Assembly: GCA_964035015.1 (NCBI GenBank)
Contig: OZ036000.1
Span: 5,300,709-5,364,708 of the forward strand
Direction: 5' to 3'
DNA length: 64,000 nucleotides
DNA from: Corallium rubrum
Lineage: Eukaryota; Cnidaria; Anthozoa; Scleralcyonacea; Coralliidae
The notes beneath the pieces are model-generated. The model saw nothing but the letters and a program-made list of their open reading frames with translations. It was not told where the DNA came from and did not search any database. The first letter of the stretch is position 1; every line of letters begins with the position of its first letter. Shown in pieces: positions 34,119 through 42,599 of this stretch. The position numbers and the translations under genes were made by a program.

Positions 34119-34386
34119 GGAAAATTCCAGCCAAAGCGATTTTTTGAAATTGTTGGACAGTATATCATATTCACTTGTGATTATTTTATAAAAGAAATAC
34201 CAAATGTTTTTTCCGTGTTTGGAGACTCTTATCCAAACACTTGGGAAATTGCTCGACTTTCGAAAAGCTAAAAAAAAAAACTCGCCTACGGCTCGTGTTT
34301 TGTTACGCTTTTCTCCAGTCTCGCAATTTCCCGCGTGTTTGGATCAGAGTATCCAAACACGGAAAACCATTTGGTATTTTTTTAAT
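34119..34386. mobile_element. Second copy of the GTGTTTGGATC fold-back repeat
   Basis: Near copy of 33769-34063 lacking the first palindrome and starting at AAAATTCCAGCCAAAGCGAT. The gene 2 intron has only one copy, so this one arose after the gene 1/gene 2 duplication. Confidence 0.7.
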
Positions 34387-34569
34387 CAGTTCACGTCCAG
34401 TATGCACCAATTCCAATTGCATGTATTGGCGTCAGGCCTACATGAAGTACCTGGGTAATTCTGGACATGAATTTATAACAAAGTGGTTCTGAAATAGTCT
34501 TCTGCACGCACCCTCCAGATTTCCTGTCTTCAACATTTTTTTGCGAAAAGCTATGATTTATTTACTAAC

Positions 34570-34658
34570 CTCGACTTTCTTTGGGGGCGGATCGTATTTT
34601 TCCACACGGACATCTTTACCGTTGAGCGTATGGTTTTTCTGCAGGACTTGTTCTACGA
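34570..34658 (-). CDS. Gene 1, module 5 exon B
   Basis: An 89-nt exon, phase 1 in and phase 0 out: (I/V)-V-E-Q-V-L-Q-K-N-H-T-L-N-G-K-D-V-R-V-E, then KYDPPPKKVE and a GTTAGT donor. It joins directly in phase 0 to exon M1. The identical peptide is encoded in gene 2 at 57338-57426. Confidence 0.85.
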
Positions 34659-34940
34659 CTAAATAATCAAGAAAATCGTATCTACATTTTAATCGATAAA
34701 AAGCGTTAGGTATAAATAGACCTATAATGGCTATATACTTTTAGATCTACTATAAAATGCAAATTTTCTACCATTGTTTTGTATTTGAAAATTGAGTCTT
34801 TCACTACGAGTGGTTTACAACGAATAGACAGTGAGTATCAGAATGCACGATTTGTAAAAGTTATATACTGTGCTAAAGAGCGATTTCTTGTTTGGCTAAA
34901 AAAGTGATGTCAAAAACGTCTCGCTTGTTATTAATTCCGC

Positions 34941-35178
34941 ATGAACGAACGAACGAACGAACGAACGAACGAACGAACGAACGAACGAACGAACGAACGA
35001 ACGAACGAACGAACGAACGAACGAACGAACGAACGAACGAACGAACGAACGAACGAACGAACGAACGAACGAACGAACGAACGAACGGACGGACGGACGG
35101 ACGGACGGACGGACGGACGAACGAACGAACGAACGAACGAACGAACGAACGAACGAACGAACGAACGAACGAACGGAC
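34941..35178. repeat. (CGAA)n(CGGA)n(CGAA)n microsatellite
   Basis: About 238 bases of CGAA repeat with a central CGGA block, in the intron between module 5 exons. The gene 2 counterpart at 57700-57888 has the same order of blocks but different lengths, so the motif predates the duplication. Confidence 0.97.
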
Positions 35179-35239
35179 TAACGAAGTATTGGATGAGTAT
35201 GCGTGGCGGTATACTTTTGAGACAGTTTAGAGTTCTTAC

Positions 35240-35438
35240 TATAGGGCTCTGCAAAGATAACCAAAGCTTTTCGGTCTTCAGGAAACATTTTTGCTTTTTC
35301 CACTTCACCACCACCGTTATTTTTCCTTTGGAAATAAATAACCACATTGGTTTCTGTAACTCCATCAGGTATATCTGAAACTAGGATTGTTCTCTCCAGA
35401 TAGACAGCCTCTTGGGTCTTTGAGGGCAGTTCTTCGAC
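35240..35438 (-). CDS. Gene 1, module 5 exon A
   Basis: A 199-nt exon encoding VEELPSKTQEAVYLERTILV then SDIPDGVTE, IYFQRKNNGGGEVEKAKMFP and ALVIFAEPY, leaving in phase 1 at a GTAAGA donor. It is an RRM-like first half with the GGG core intact. It differs from gene 2 at one residue (Thr versus Ala before NVVIYF). Confidence 0.87.
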
Positions 35439-35607
35439 CTTTTTTTGGAAGTAAAATGAATATAAAGTTACTTATTAATAAAATCGTAAAACGACCCAAG
35501 TTGCCTCTTATTATGGTCCAAATGAGACATTGTTGCTATTTCTTGTTTCTTATGTTTATTTGTTATTTTATTTTTCTATGCCAAAGTCCAATTCAAACAT
35601 TTTTTTT

Positions 35608-35857
35608 GACTTACAGAGGATTTCACATAACTTTTGCCGATTGTGTTCCGAAGTTCGTTCGTTATTTCGAAGTTGGCGACGAACTTCGCAAGTTAGTTGC
35701 GAACTTCGAAACGAACTTCCGAAGTTCCGAATTTCGGAAGTTCGGAAGTTCGTTTCGAAGTTCGCAACTAACTTGCGAAGTTTGTCGCCAACTTCGGAAA
35801 TAACGAACGAACTTCGGAACACAATCGGCAAAAGTTATGTGAAATCCTCTGTAAGTC
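35608..35857. mobile_element. Long-arm fold-back MITE (GACTTACAGAGG ends)
   Basis: A 250-base near-perfect palindrome: GACTTACAGAGGATTTCACA at the left is mirrored at the right, and the CGAAGTTCG-rich interior also pairs. The ends are flanked by T-runs. The gene 2 intron has the same insertion at 58319-58569. Confidence 0.85.
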
Positions 35858-35989
35858 TTTTTTTTTCAATTTTGTTTAACAAAATCGCGACTCTTTCGTT
35901 TTCATGAATTCTCTCTACATTTGCACCAATGCCCAATGGTGAAATAGGCTAATTATATTTTTATCAATCACTTTGCATTAGTCTTATAG

Positions 35990-36166
35990 ACCATATTCAT
36001 AAATGGCCGTGGAATTAATATTCTTTTATGTGCATATAAATTAGCCCCTCTTAACTTGTTTTCATGTGCGAAATTCAAAAGAATATTTACTGTAAAACGA
36101 GGTCAGAGGGGCTAATTTATATGCACATAAAAGGATTTTAAATCGTCGGCCATTTATGAATAAGGT
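35990..36166. mobile_element. Fold-back MITE (ACCWTATTCATAAATGGCCG ends)
   Basis: A 177-base element whose ~60-base arms pair, including TTTTATGTGCATATAAATTA and GCCCCTCT. The same insertion is present in gene 2 at 58701-58877. Confidence 0.8.
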
Positions 36167-36306
36167 CTGTACTGAATTGATTGGGAATTGATTAGATTGG
36201 ATTAGGTCATCGTCACATCTGAATTTTTTTGTAAAATTTTTTACCATGGGTAATTACTTCACTGGTGTATGTTCTAAAGAAAAAAACTATTTATGTTTAC
36301 ACAAAC

Positions 36307-36394
36307 CTGACTTACTTTTCTTGGTGGCTCGAAATTGTTTCTATTGACGATCTCTTTCGTGGACAAGCGCTGTGTGCTCGATGTCCCTTAACAA
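36307..36394 (-). pseudogene. Gene 1, decayed module 4 exon B
   Basis: Matches gene 2 exon 59015-59103 closely but is one base shorter, which shifts the frame and leads to a stop before the old donor. The splice sites themselves remain. It is probably skipped or the module is dead. Confidence 0.75.
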
Positions 36395-36504
36395 CTAATA
36401 ATTTAAAAACACGTAATGGATAATAGGACGATGATAATGACCTTGGTTATGGATTATTTAGACTTTTATTCCTTAACATGATCTCAGTACTAGAAATAAC
36501 TTAC

Positions 36505-36866
36505 CGTTTGAATGTTCAGTAATTGTCGTGTCCTGTCGATCTTCTTGTTCATCCTGTACTAACTGTCCAGCTTTGCAGGCCCGCCCAGAGGGGAGGGCAA
36601 CTGGGGTAATTTGCCCCGGGCCCCCAGCTCGAGAGGGCCCCCCTAATTATAAATGCCGTCAAATGGCATGCGAAATTTTTGCAAGGGGGGCCCAATTCTT
36701 TATTTTGCCCTGGGCCCACTTTAGTCTCTGTGCGGGCCTGCAGCTTTGTTGTTTGATTTACGTATATTGTTTGATTCACTCATATTATTTGATTTCTTTT
36801 CAATGTGGGGGCGGCGTTCTGTGCCTTGGGGAATATCGGAAACCACATTTCAGGCTTTGTTTGCAT
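36505..36866 (-). pseudogene. Gene 1, decayed module 4 exon A split by a MITE
   Basis: Homologous to gene 2 exon 59212-59404, but carrying a two-base gain near GAAATGTGGTTTCC, further small length changes, and a 165-base hAT MITE at 36576-36740. The frame is lost. The old acceptor (CCAG before ATGCAAACA) and donor (GTAAGT-like) can still be seen. Confidence 0.8.
36576..36740. mobile_element. hAT-type MITE, 165 bp
   Basis: Ends CAGGCCCGCCCAGAGG and CTCTGTGCGGGCCTG are inverted repeats, flanked by a perfect 8-bp duplication CAGCTTTG (36568-36575 and 36741-36748). Gene 2 has the empty site (CCAGCGTTGTCATTTG at about 59,287), which confirms the insertion and shows it came after the gene duplication. 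Confidence 0.93.
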
Positions 36867-37002
36867 CTGGTTTCAAAAACAAAAATTCTGAACATATGTC
36901 GACTTACATGCAGCATAAAACACAAAAAGTACATAGAGGGAAACTCTTTTCATTTCTAAATTATTTCTATAATACCAGAGGGGGAAAGAGACAAAGCAAA
37001 AC

Positions 37003-37115
37003 GGAGCAGAGCAGAGCAGAACAGAACAGAACAGAACAGAACAGAACAGGACAGGACAGGACAGGACAGGACAGGACAGGACAGGACAGGACATGACATG
37101 ACATGACAGAACAGG
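37003..37115. repeat. Pentanucleotide repeat (GAGCA/GAACA/GGACA/TGACA)n
   Basis: The unit changes stepwise along the tract. The same flank in gene 2 has a (CAAAAA)n hexanucleotide tract instead (59534-59702). Confidence 0.95.
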
Positions 37116-37124
37116 TGGCCGGTG

Positions 37125-37331
37125 AGGTGAACCAATCAATCAAAACCTTTATTTAAGTGTCAATCTGAAATAGCAGTTACATAACCACTAAATGGGGACA
37201 CTATAACATAAAATAAATAAGTAGATAATATTATACAAAATAATGTTAATAACTAAGAAAAAAAAAAAATTAAAAAATGCAGTTCTAAATAATGATACTA
37301 TATACAAATGTTCTTACAAACATTTTAAGCA
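37125..37331 (-). mobile_element. Probable 5'-truncated LINE 3' end
   Basis: On the minus strand the sequence after the stop of exon B runs through an AT-rich tract to CACTTAAATAAAGGTTTTGA and TTGATTGG, the look of a LINE 3' tail with a polyadenylation signal. It replaces the end of the exon and its donor, which are present in gene 2. The insertion may begin inside the exon at about 37,387, after KVVKV. Confidence 0.5.
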
Positions 37332-37444
37332 TTACATAAAATACAATTCGCGCATTTGCTGTCTGTAAGCATCGTCCGGTGACCTTGATACTTTTACAAC
37401 TTTTCCACCAATTATCTGTTGTGTATTAACGACTGCTTGTGCCA
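37332..37444 (-). CDS. Gene 1, module 3 exon B with altered, stop-containing end
   Basis: Begins normally (V-A-Q-A-V-V-N-T-Q-Q-I-I-G-G-K-V-V-K-V, matching gene 2 exon 59888-59967) but then reads SRSPDDAYRQQMRELYFM and stops, with no donor at the expected place. If used, it would end the protein after three or four RRM-like modules. Otherwise modules 3 and 4 must be skipped; since each module is 0-0 in phase, skipping keeps the frame. Confidence 0.6.
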
Positions 37445-37542
37445 CTAAAGGAGAAACAGTGTGCTTATTGATATTTTTTGTTAAACATATTGTTATTAAA
37501 AAAATATGTAAATTAACTCATCTCTACCGGAGGGCTTCTCCA

Positions 37543-37775
37543 GGTGGGTGGGCGGGTGGATGGATGGATGGTTGGTTGGTTGGTTGGTTGGTTGGTTGGT
37601 TGGTTGGTTGGTTGGTTGGTTGGTTGGTTGGTTGGTTGGTTGGTGGGTGGGTGGGTGGGTTTGATTGGTTGGTTGGTTGGTTGGTTGGTTGGTTGGTTGG
37701 TTGGTTGGTTGGTTGGTTGGTTGGTTGGTTGGTTGGTTGGTTGGTTGGTTGGCTGGTTGGTTGGTTGGTTGGTTT
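37543..37775. repeat. (TTGG)n microsatellite
   Basis: About 233 bases of TTGG with a short GGGT/TTGA interruption near 37,645-37,665, in the intron of gene 1 module 3. Confidence 0.97.
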
Positions 37776-37860
37776 GTTAATCAATAATTGTATACAACAT
37801 TGTACACAACAAAAAGAAGTATGATAAGCCAAATATACAATACCGTTTAAAACTAGTTAC

Positions 37861-38041
37861 CTTCAGGGTCCTCAAAGAAAACCAGTGCATTCTTGCCATC
37901 ATTTGACAATTTTACTTTCTGCACTTCGCCTCCAGCATTCTTTTTCTTTTGAAAATGAATTTTTACATTGTTTGTTGTAATTCCTTCGGGGAGATCGCTA
38001 ACCAAAACCATTTTTCCGTTTCTTCGTGGCGACTCCTGATT
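37861..38041 (-). CDS. Gene 1, module 3 exon A
   Basis: A 181-nt exon after TTTCCAG: NQESPRRNGKMVLVSDLPEG, then ITTNNVKIHFQKKKNAGGEV and ALVFFEDPE, phase 0 in and phase 1 out. It is an RRM-like first half with NAGG in place of NGGG. Confidence 0.85.
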
Positions 38042-38554
38042 CTGGAAACAGTAATAAGTGTAAGATGCACTGACCTAATTTCGATGTAAAAACGTGTGTC
38101 TATACCGAAATAAGATATTACTTATATGGATTCTGTGTAACGTAAATAGTTGAATGCCAAAATATTTTTTGATTTGAACTTTTATTTGTTGTTATATTTA
38201 GGTTTGTATTTTAAAAATGGAATTTAGGACGACGTCAATATAGGCATTTCTGTTTCTTTCGTTCTTTTCATATAATAAACCGCTTGAAGATTTGAGTTAA
38301 AAAAATAATAAGATATTGAATATTCAAGATAACTTTTGTGAGTGTGAAAGTTCGACACTATAACAACACTGAATATAGTCCAAGAATGTTTTATTAGGGC
38401 ACATATTGATAACAGTGTTTTTATACACTGAAATCTTTTTACCCTCTGTAAAAAAGTAATACCTTGACCTGTATATGCACTTGTCCGTTTATTTGTATTA
38501 AAGTTATGAGTTACGGACTCGACTGAACAAGTATAAAAACTTTGTAAAACAAAC

Positions 38555-38634
38555 CTGTTCTTCATTTTCCGCCAGCTTCACAGTAACTTCTTTTCCCAGA
38601 ATAATGTGTCGTCTTTTTATCACTGCACGTGCAA
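38555..38634 (-). CDS. Gene 1, module 2 exon B
   Basis: An 80-nt exon: V-A-R-A-V-I-K-R-R-H-I-I-L-G-K-E-V-T-V-K, then LAENEEQ and a GTTTGT donor. It is separated from its A partner (40200-40383) by an intron that has received a LINE and a SINE. Confidence 0.85.
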
Positions 38635-39095
38635 CTTTACACAGAACAAATAAAAGAGTATTGAATACGTATTAGTTGTTGAAAACGTATTAGTTGTTGA
38701 AAACATCAGATAACACAAAGTACAATTACTATAGACAATTAGTGGATGAGGCTTAAGCCGATCGCTGAAAATACAGATCAAAACTTTTTTTAATTTGTGA
38801 TATCATAAAAACTTAATTTAGTATTTGTTTTGTTATAAATTTTCAGTTGAGCACTAACACAATGCATACGATAAGCTTTTACATTTCTATTTTACTTTGC
38901 GGCCCTTGAAAAATAATAATCATAGTCATAGGAATTAAAGTTGGAGAGAATAAAAAGGAGAAGGAACCTTGGTGGCAAAGAAGATTAGAAAATCAAATAA
39001 AACAATTGAGGAAAGACCTTAGCATAGTTGAGAGAAGAATTGCAAAAGGAATATTGGTTGAAGTGAGAATATAATGGCGTGTCATAGAAGAACTA

Positions 39096-39313
39096 AAACA
39101 CCAAGTTGCAGCAAAGGCAGCTAAGGTCATTCGATACAAGGAACGAACAAAACAATTTAGACAAAATAACCTTTTTCAAAAGGACCAGAGTAGGCTAGCT
39201 ACATCAGGAATTGAATGGAGAGGATAGATTAGGAGTAAGTCCAGACAAAGAAGAGGCAAAGACATTTTGGAGTATCGAATGACCTTGGCTGCCTTTGCTG
39301 CAACTTGGTGTTT
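39096..39313. repeat. 42-bp inverted duplication within the LINE
   Basis: Bases 39096-39137 (AAACACCAAGTTGCAGCAAA onward) recur in reverse complement at 39272-39313 with one mismatch. The right copy sits exactly at the break where the SINE interrupts the LINE. Confidence 0.93.
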
Positions 39314-39606
39314 ATGTTTTTAGTCAAGCCCAGTTAGACGGGGTTAGTACTTGGATGGGTGACCGTCTGGGAATAACCCCGTTCTCGAACTTTTATTTCA
39401 CGTGAGTAGAGTGTAGTTGGTCTCTCCTGTGCTTCGAGGGTTTTTCGCAAGGTTCTGCGGTTTTCCTCCCTCCGTTAAATCAAAACTTATAGGTCTTAAC
39501 TTATGTCGTGCACTTTAATCATGAGCCTCTGGCTCGGATGATTGGGCAACCACATCCCGTGTTTAACGACGTTAAATAACTCATTACTCGTTACTCATTA
39601 TTCATT
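39314..39606 (+). mobile_element. 5S-rRNA-derived SINE
   Basis: GGGGTTAGTACTTGGATGGG and TGACCGTCTGGGAATA are the internal promoter region of 5S rRNA. They are followed by an unrelated body (CTCCTGTGCTTCGAGGG, GGTTCTGCGGTTTTCCTCC) and a tail of ACTCATT/ACTCGTT-like repeats. This is the structure of SINE3-class elements. It interrupts the LINE between FWS and IWSKE codons. A second, older copy is at 60815-60985. Confidence 0.85.
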
Positions 39607-40199
39607 ACATATGGAGCAAAGAGACCAAACATATACCGATAATAGTTCTGCAGAGTGAATTGATGAGATTAAAGACGAGGTGAAAGTAGAAGAACGAGAA
39701 AACGTAGAAATAACGGTGGATAAGATTAGAAACTTGTTGCGAAAGATGCCTACTTGGAAGTCCCCTGGCCATGACTTTGCGCAGGGTTTCTGGCTGGAGA
39801 ACTTGAGCAATATGTATGAAAGAATGGTTATACACAATTAAATAAATGCCTAGGACGATGAAGGAACAGCAAGAGTGTCGTGAGAAATCTCGAGGAACAA
39901 ATGACCATCTCTTCATAGATAAAATGCTTATGAAAGAAGTAAAACAAAGAAAGAGGAAGGTGGCTATGGCGTGGGTTGATTATACAAAAGCCATATGATA
40001 TGGTACGTTCCACATTCATGGATAGAAGAATGTTTAAATATGTTTGGGATTGCTGATAATATAAAGGAGTTGCTGGTAAACAGTATGGAGACATGCAGGA
40101 CAGAATTAGACAAGTAAACATCAGGAGAGGAACATTTCAAGGGATTCTAAATTAGAACATATGAGAAATTCAAAGGAATTTTAAGGCAAAGCTATTTAC

Positions 40200-40383
40200 C
40201 ATTTGGATCTTCATAAACTACAAAAGCCTGTTGTTTTTCTTGTGAAAACCTCACTTCTTTAATTTCACCTCCTTCATTCTTTTTCTTTTGAAAGTAAATG
40301 TGTAGATGGTTTCTGGTGATCCTCTCGGGAAGATCTGAAACCACGATTGTTCGTGGACATGGTTCTTCAGAAGTCGTTTGGTC
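40200..40383 (-). CDS. Gene 1, module 2 exon A
   Basis: A 184-nt exon after a TATAAAG acceptor: DQTTSEEPCPRTIVVSDLPE, then RITRNHLHIYFQKKKNEGGE and FVVYEDPN, leaving in phase 1 at GTAAAT. The core has NEGG instead of NGGG. Its partner is at 38555-38634. Confidence 0.85.
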
Positions 40384-40489
40384 CTTTATAAGTAAAAGAG
40401 AAAAATTAACTTTCGACGAAAAATATTTGCAACGGCTTGATTCAATACTTTTTTAATTATTTTTTATATATATATATATATAGTTTTCC

Positions 40490-40598
40490 TAGTCTGCGAT
40501 AGCAGACTGATCTCGGCCGCTCCCTCCCCTCCCTGCCGCTTCCGGGGGGGGGGGGGGGGGGGAGGGAGCGGCCGAGATCAGTCTGCTATCGCAGACTA
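40490..40598. mobile_element. MuLE-like fold-back MITE, 109 bp
   Basis: Perfect ~39-base arms (TAGTCTGCGATAGCAGACTG and ATCTCGGCCGCTCCCTCCCC against the right end), flanked by a 9-bp duplication TAGTTTTCC (40481-40489 and 40599-40607). Each arm starts with a small hairpin of its own (AGTCTGC GATA GCAGACT). A 9-bp duplication with long arms suggests the Mutator group. Confidence 0.88.
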
Positions 40599-40606
40599 TA
40601 GTTTTC

Positions 40607-40916
40607 CGAGATCATAGTCAATCGAGATATGGTCTGGAAACTCGGCAAACTTCAAAGCGCCTATAATGAGCTATGATTTTATGTTGAACCGTACCTTACA
40701 CCGTGCACATCCTTTGTTTTAGGTTTATTAATATTTAAATAGCACGGTTGAGTGATTGAACTGAAACGTTGCTATTGGACAATTCGTCTTTATACTAAAA
40801 TACAATGTGTTCAGTGACCGTACACCGTGCACAAAAATGCATAAAGGCGAACAAAAAGATAGACCAAAGACTTCAGCTGAGTTTCCAGACCATATCTTGA
40901 TTGACTATGCCGAGAT
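40607..40916. repeat. Fold-back element, ~310 bp
   Basis: TAGTCAATCGAGATATGGTC and TGGAAACTCGGC at the left pair with the right end 40876-40916. The MuLE-like MITE lies directly beside it. Confidence 0.7.
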
Positions 40917-41222
40917 GTATATCTCTTTGCGATGCAGCAAATTAAATCGTCTGACGTTAGACAAAGTCCACAACAACAAGGTGTATGAAAGAGTTAAGGT
41001 GCTGCAGTGCATGTTGTTACTTATTAGTAAACAATAAATATTGTCTCAACGGCTACTCGTCAGGGCGCCGCAATGTAGCATATACGAGAATCCATTTACA
41101 TGTAATATCTCATTTGAGAAGTGATTTGACAAACGAAGCGATTTCTTCATTAGGCATGGGTCGGGTAGCTTTCATGCTTGTGTACGACAATAAATTTACA
41201 AAAGCAAGGACAATTGACAAAC

Positions 41223-41305
41223 CTCGTTCTCACTTTCTTCCAGCCGCGACACTTGAACGGTTTTTCCTTGAATTATTTGTACTTTTTTTACCACTTCTCG
41301 CACAA
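41223..41305 (-). CDS. Gene 1, module 1 exon B
   Basis: An 83-nt exon: V-V-R-E-V-V-K-K-V-Q-I-I-Q-G-K-T-V-Q-V-S, then RLEESENE and a GTTTGT donor. It completes the module begun at 42057-42234. Confidence 0.85.
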
Positions 41306-41387
41306 CTTAGTACAAAAAGAAACGTATACACAATTATGTGTTGTAGTGGAAGTCGTTGATATTATTAAGCGAAAACAGCATTAGTAT

Positions 41388-41556
41388 CTTATTTCATGAT
41401 TGAGTCGGTTTTCTTTGATGTACCGCGAGCTGTATATAGCATATACAGCCCTTGAATACTAATTAGAAAAGAAATGAAGAAAAAAACTAGGAAAATCTTT
41501 GTCCAAGGTAGAAGAAAAGACATAACTTTGTTGGAAAACCTCCTCAATCATGAAAT
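41388..41556. repeat. Fold-back repeat
   Basis: CTTATTTCATGATTGAGTCG pairs with CCTCAATCATGAAATAAG, and the pairing extends through TTTTC/GAAAA. It is intronic in gene 1. Confidence 0.55.
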
Positions 41557-41671
41557 AAGTCAGATAAAACCCTCGAACGTCGGGATGTATGCGATATACA
41601 TCCCTCGTTCTCGGGCTTTATCTCTTACTTATTAGATTAAAAATTATAACGTTAAACAAATAAAACAAAAA

Positions 41672-41820
41672 GCTCCGTGCATGCATATGTACTCTTATAA
41701 AGGTACGTTTGACGTCATTTCAACAGTTGAGTAGAAGTGATGGCCGAGTGCTTTTACACTTCTTTTGTGTTCAAATGACGTCAAGCGTAGCTTAATAAGA
41801 GTAGATATGCACATAGAGCG
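41672..41820. repeat. Fold-back repeat
   Basis: GCTCCGTGCATGCATATGTA...ACGTTTGACGTCATTT pairs with the right arm AAATGACGTCAAGCGTAGCT...TATGCACATAGAGC. It is intronic in gene 1. Confidence 0.65.
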
Positions 41821-42056
41821 ATATGTATTATTTGTTTTATAAAATAATAAGAAAAAAATAAGATAAAAGTTGGACAGTTTTGGAAGCTGGCTCAGTGGCT
41901 TTTCCGGCTAGCTGACATGCCATTCCATGCCATTTTACGTCATTCATGATTTCCATACTCCTATAAATGCACGGGGTCTGGCCAATCAGAGCGTGCGTAG
42001 AGAACCCTGTATTTTATAAATAGTTTAGTATAACTAAAAGTGAGTTAGTACTGTAC

Positions 42057-42234
42057 CTTGTGGATCTTCAAAGACCACCAAAGCTGCTTCACTTTCCGGT
42101 AGCAATGTCACTTTCCCAACTTCGCCACCACCATTTTTTTTCTTTTGAAAATGTATGTACAAAGCGGTTTCTGTGATACTTTTTGGAAGATTAGTAACCT
42201 TAATCGTTCGTGTTTTTGTTTGGATCTGACCGAC
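42057..42234 (-). CDS. Gene 1, module 1 exon A
   Basis: A 178-nt exon after CTCTTAG: VGQIQTKTRTIKVTNLPKSI, then TETALYIHFQKKKNGGGEVG and ALVVFEDPQ, leaving in phase 1 at GTACAG. It has the complete RRM-like first-half signature. Confidence 0.87.
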
Positions 42235-42447
42235 CTAAGAGCAAGAATAAGTAGGAAAACGAGATTGGAAAGTCAGACATTGTATAACTATAGTTTTACA
42301 TGTAAACAGTATAGCTAAGATTTATTCTGAGCGAATCAGTCTTAATAATTAAGAAAATAAATATTTGATACGAAAATAGTGCATTACAAACATGCATGTG
42401 CATGACTCTGATTTCCATGTGTGGAATTCACAAAAACAAGAACAAAC

Positions 42448-42530
42448 CTGATTTTCCCTTTCTGACAGCATCGACACGTCAACGGTTTCCCCCTGAATTA
42501 TCTGTTCTTTATTGAGCACTCTACGTACAA
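42448..42530 (-). CDS. Gene 1, most 5' visible exon (B type)
   Basis: An 83-nt exon: V-V-R-R-V-L-N-K-E-Q-I-I-Q-G-E-T-V-D-V-S, then MLSERENQ and a GTTTGT donor. It enters in phase 1, so a first-half exon should precede it, but the sequence upstream is a LINE. The 5' end of gene 1 is therefore either beyond the LINE and unrecognised, or lost. Confidence 0.78.
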
Positions 42531-42599
42531 CTAAAACAGAAAAGTGTATAACACAAGTTCTAAATCGGAATCAATAATGAAAATGTTGTAAGTAGATAC

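Larger units (their letters stand above)
38935..40150 (+). mobile_element. Decayed LINE fragment (RT-encoding), sense to plus strand
   Basis: The broken plus-strand frame shows KEPWWQRRLENQIKQLRKDL, then EELKHQVAAKAAKVIRYKER, DKEEAKTFWS and, after an insertion, IRNLLRKMPTWKSPGHD, RGTNDHLFIDKMLMKEVK, AWVDYTKA and VNIRRGTFQG, the order of a non-LTR ORF2 up to early RT motifs. Stops and shifts are frequent. The endonuclease and the 3' part of RT are missing. It lies in a gene 1 intron, antisense to the gene. Confidence 0.8.

Noticed and set aside
34892-35378. Glu-Arg-Thr-Asn repeat proteins
   Set aside because: Frames of the (CGAA)n tract running into an antisense exon; the real coding strand is minus.
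35530-35907. Plus-strand protein with repeated NELPKFRISE-like text
   Set aside because: Translation of the long-arm fold-back MITE; the mirrored frame on the other strand shows the palindrome is the cause.
37459-37832. Leu-Val-Gly-Trp and Asn-Gln-Pro-Thr repeat proteins
   Set aside because: Frames of the (TTGG)n microsatellite inside an intron.
39330-39380. A functional 5S rRNA gene
   Set aside because: Only the internal-promoter part resembles 5S rRNA; the 5' third is missing and a SINE body and tail follow.
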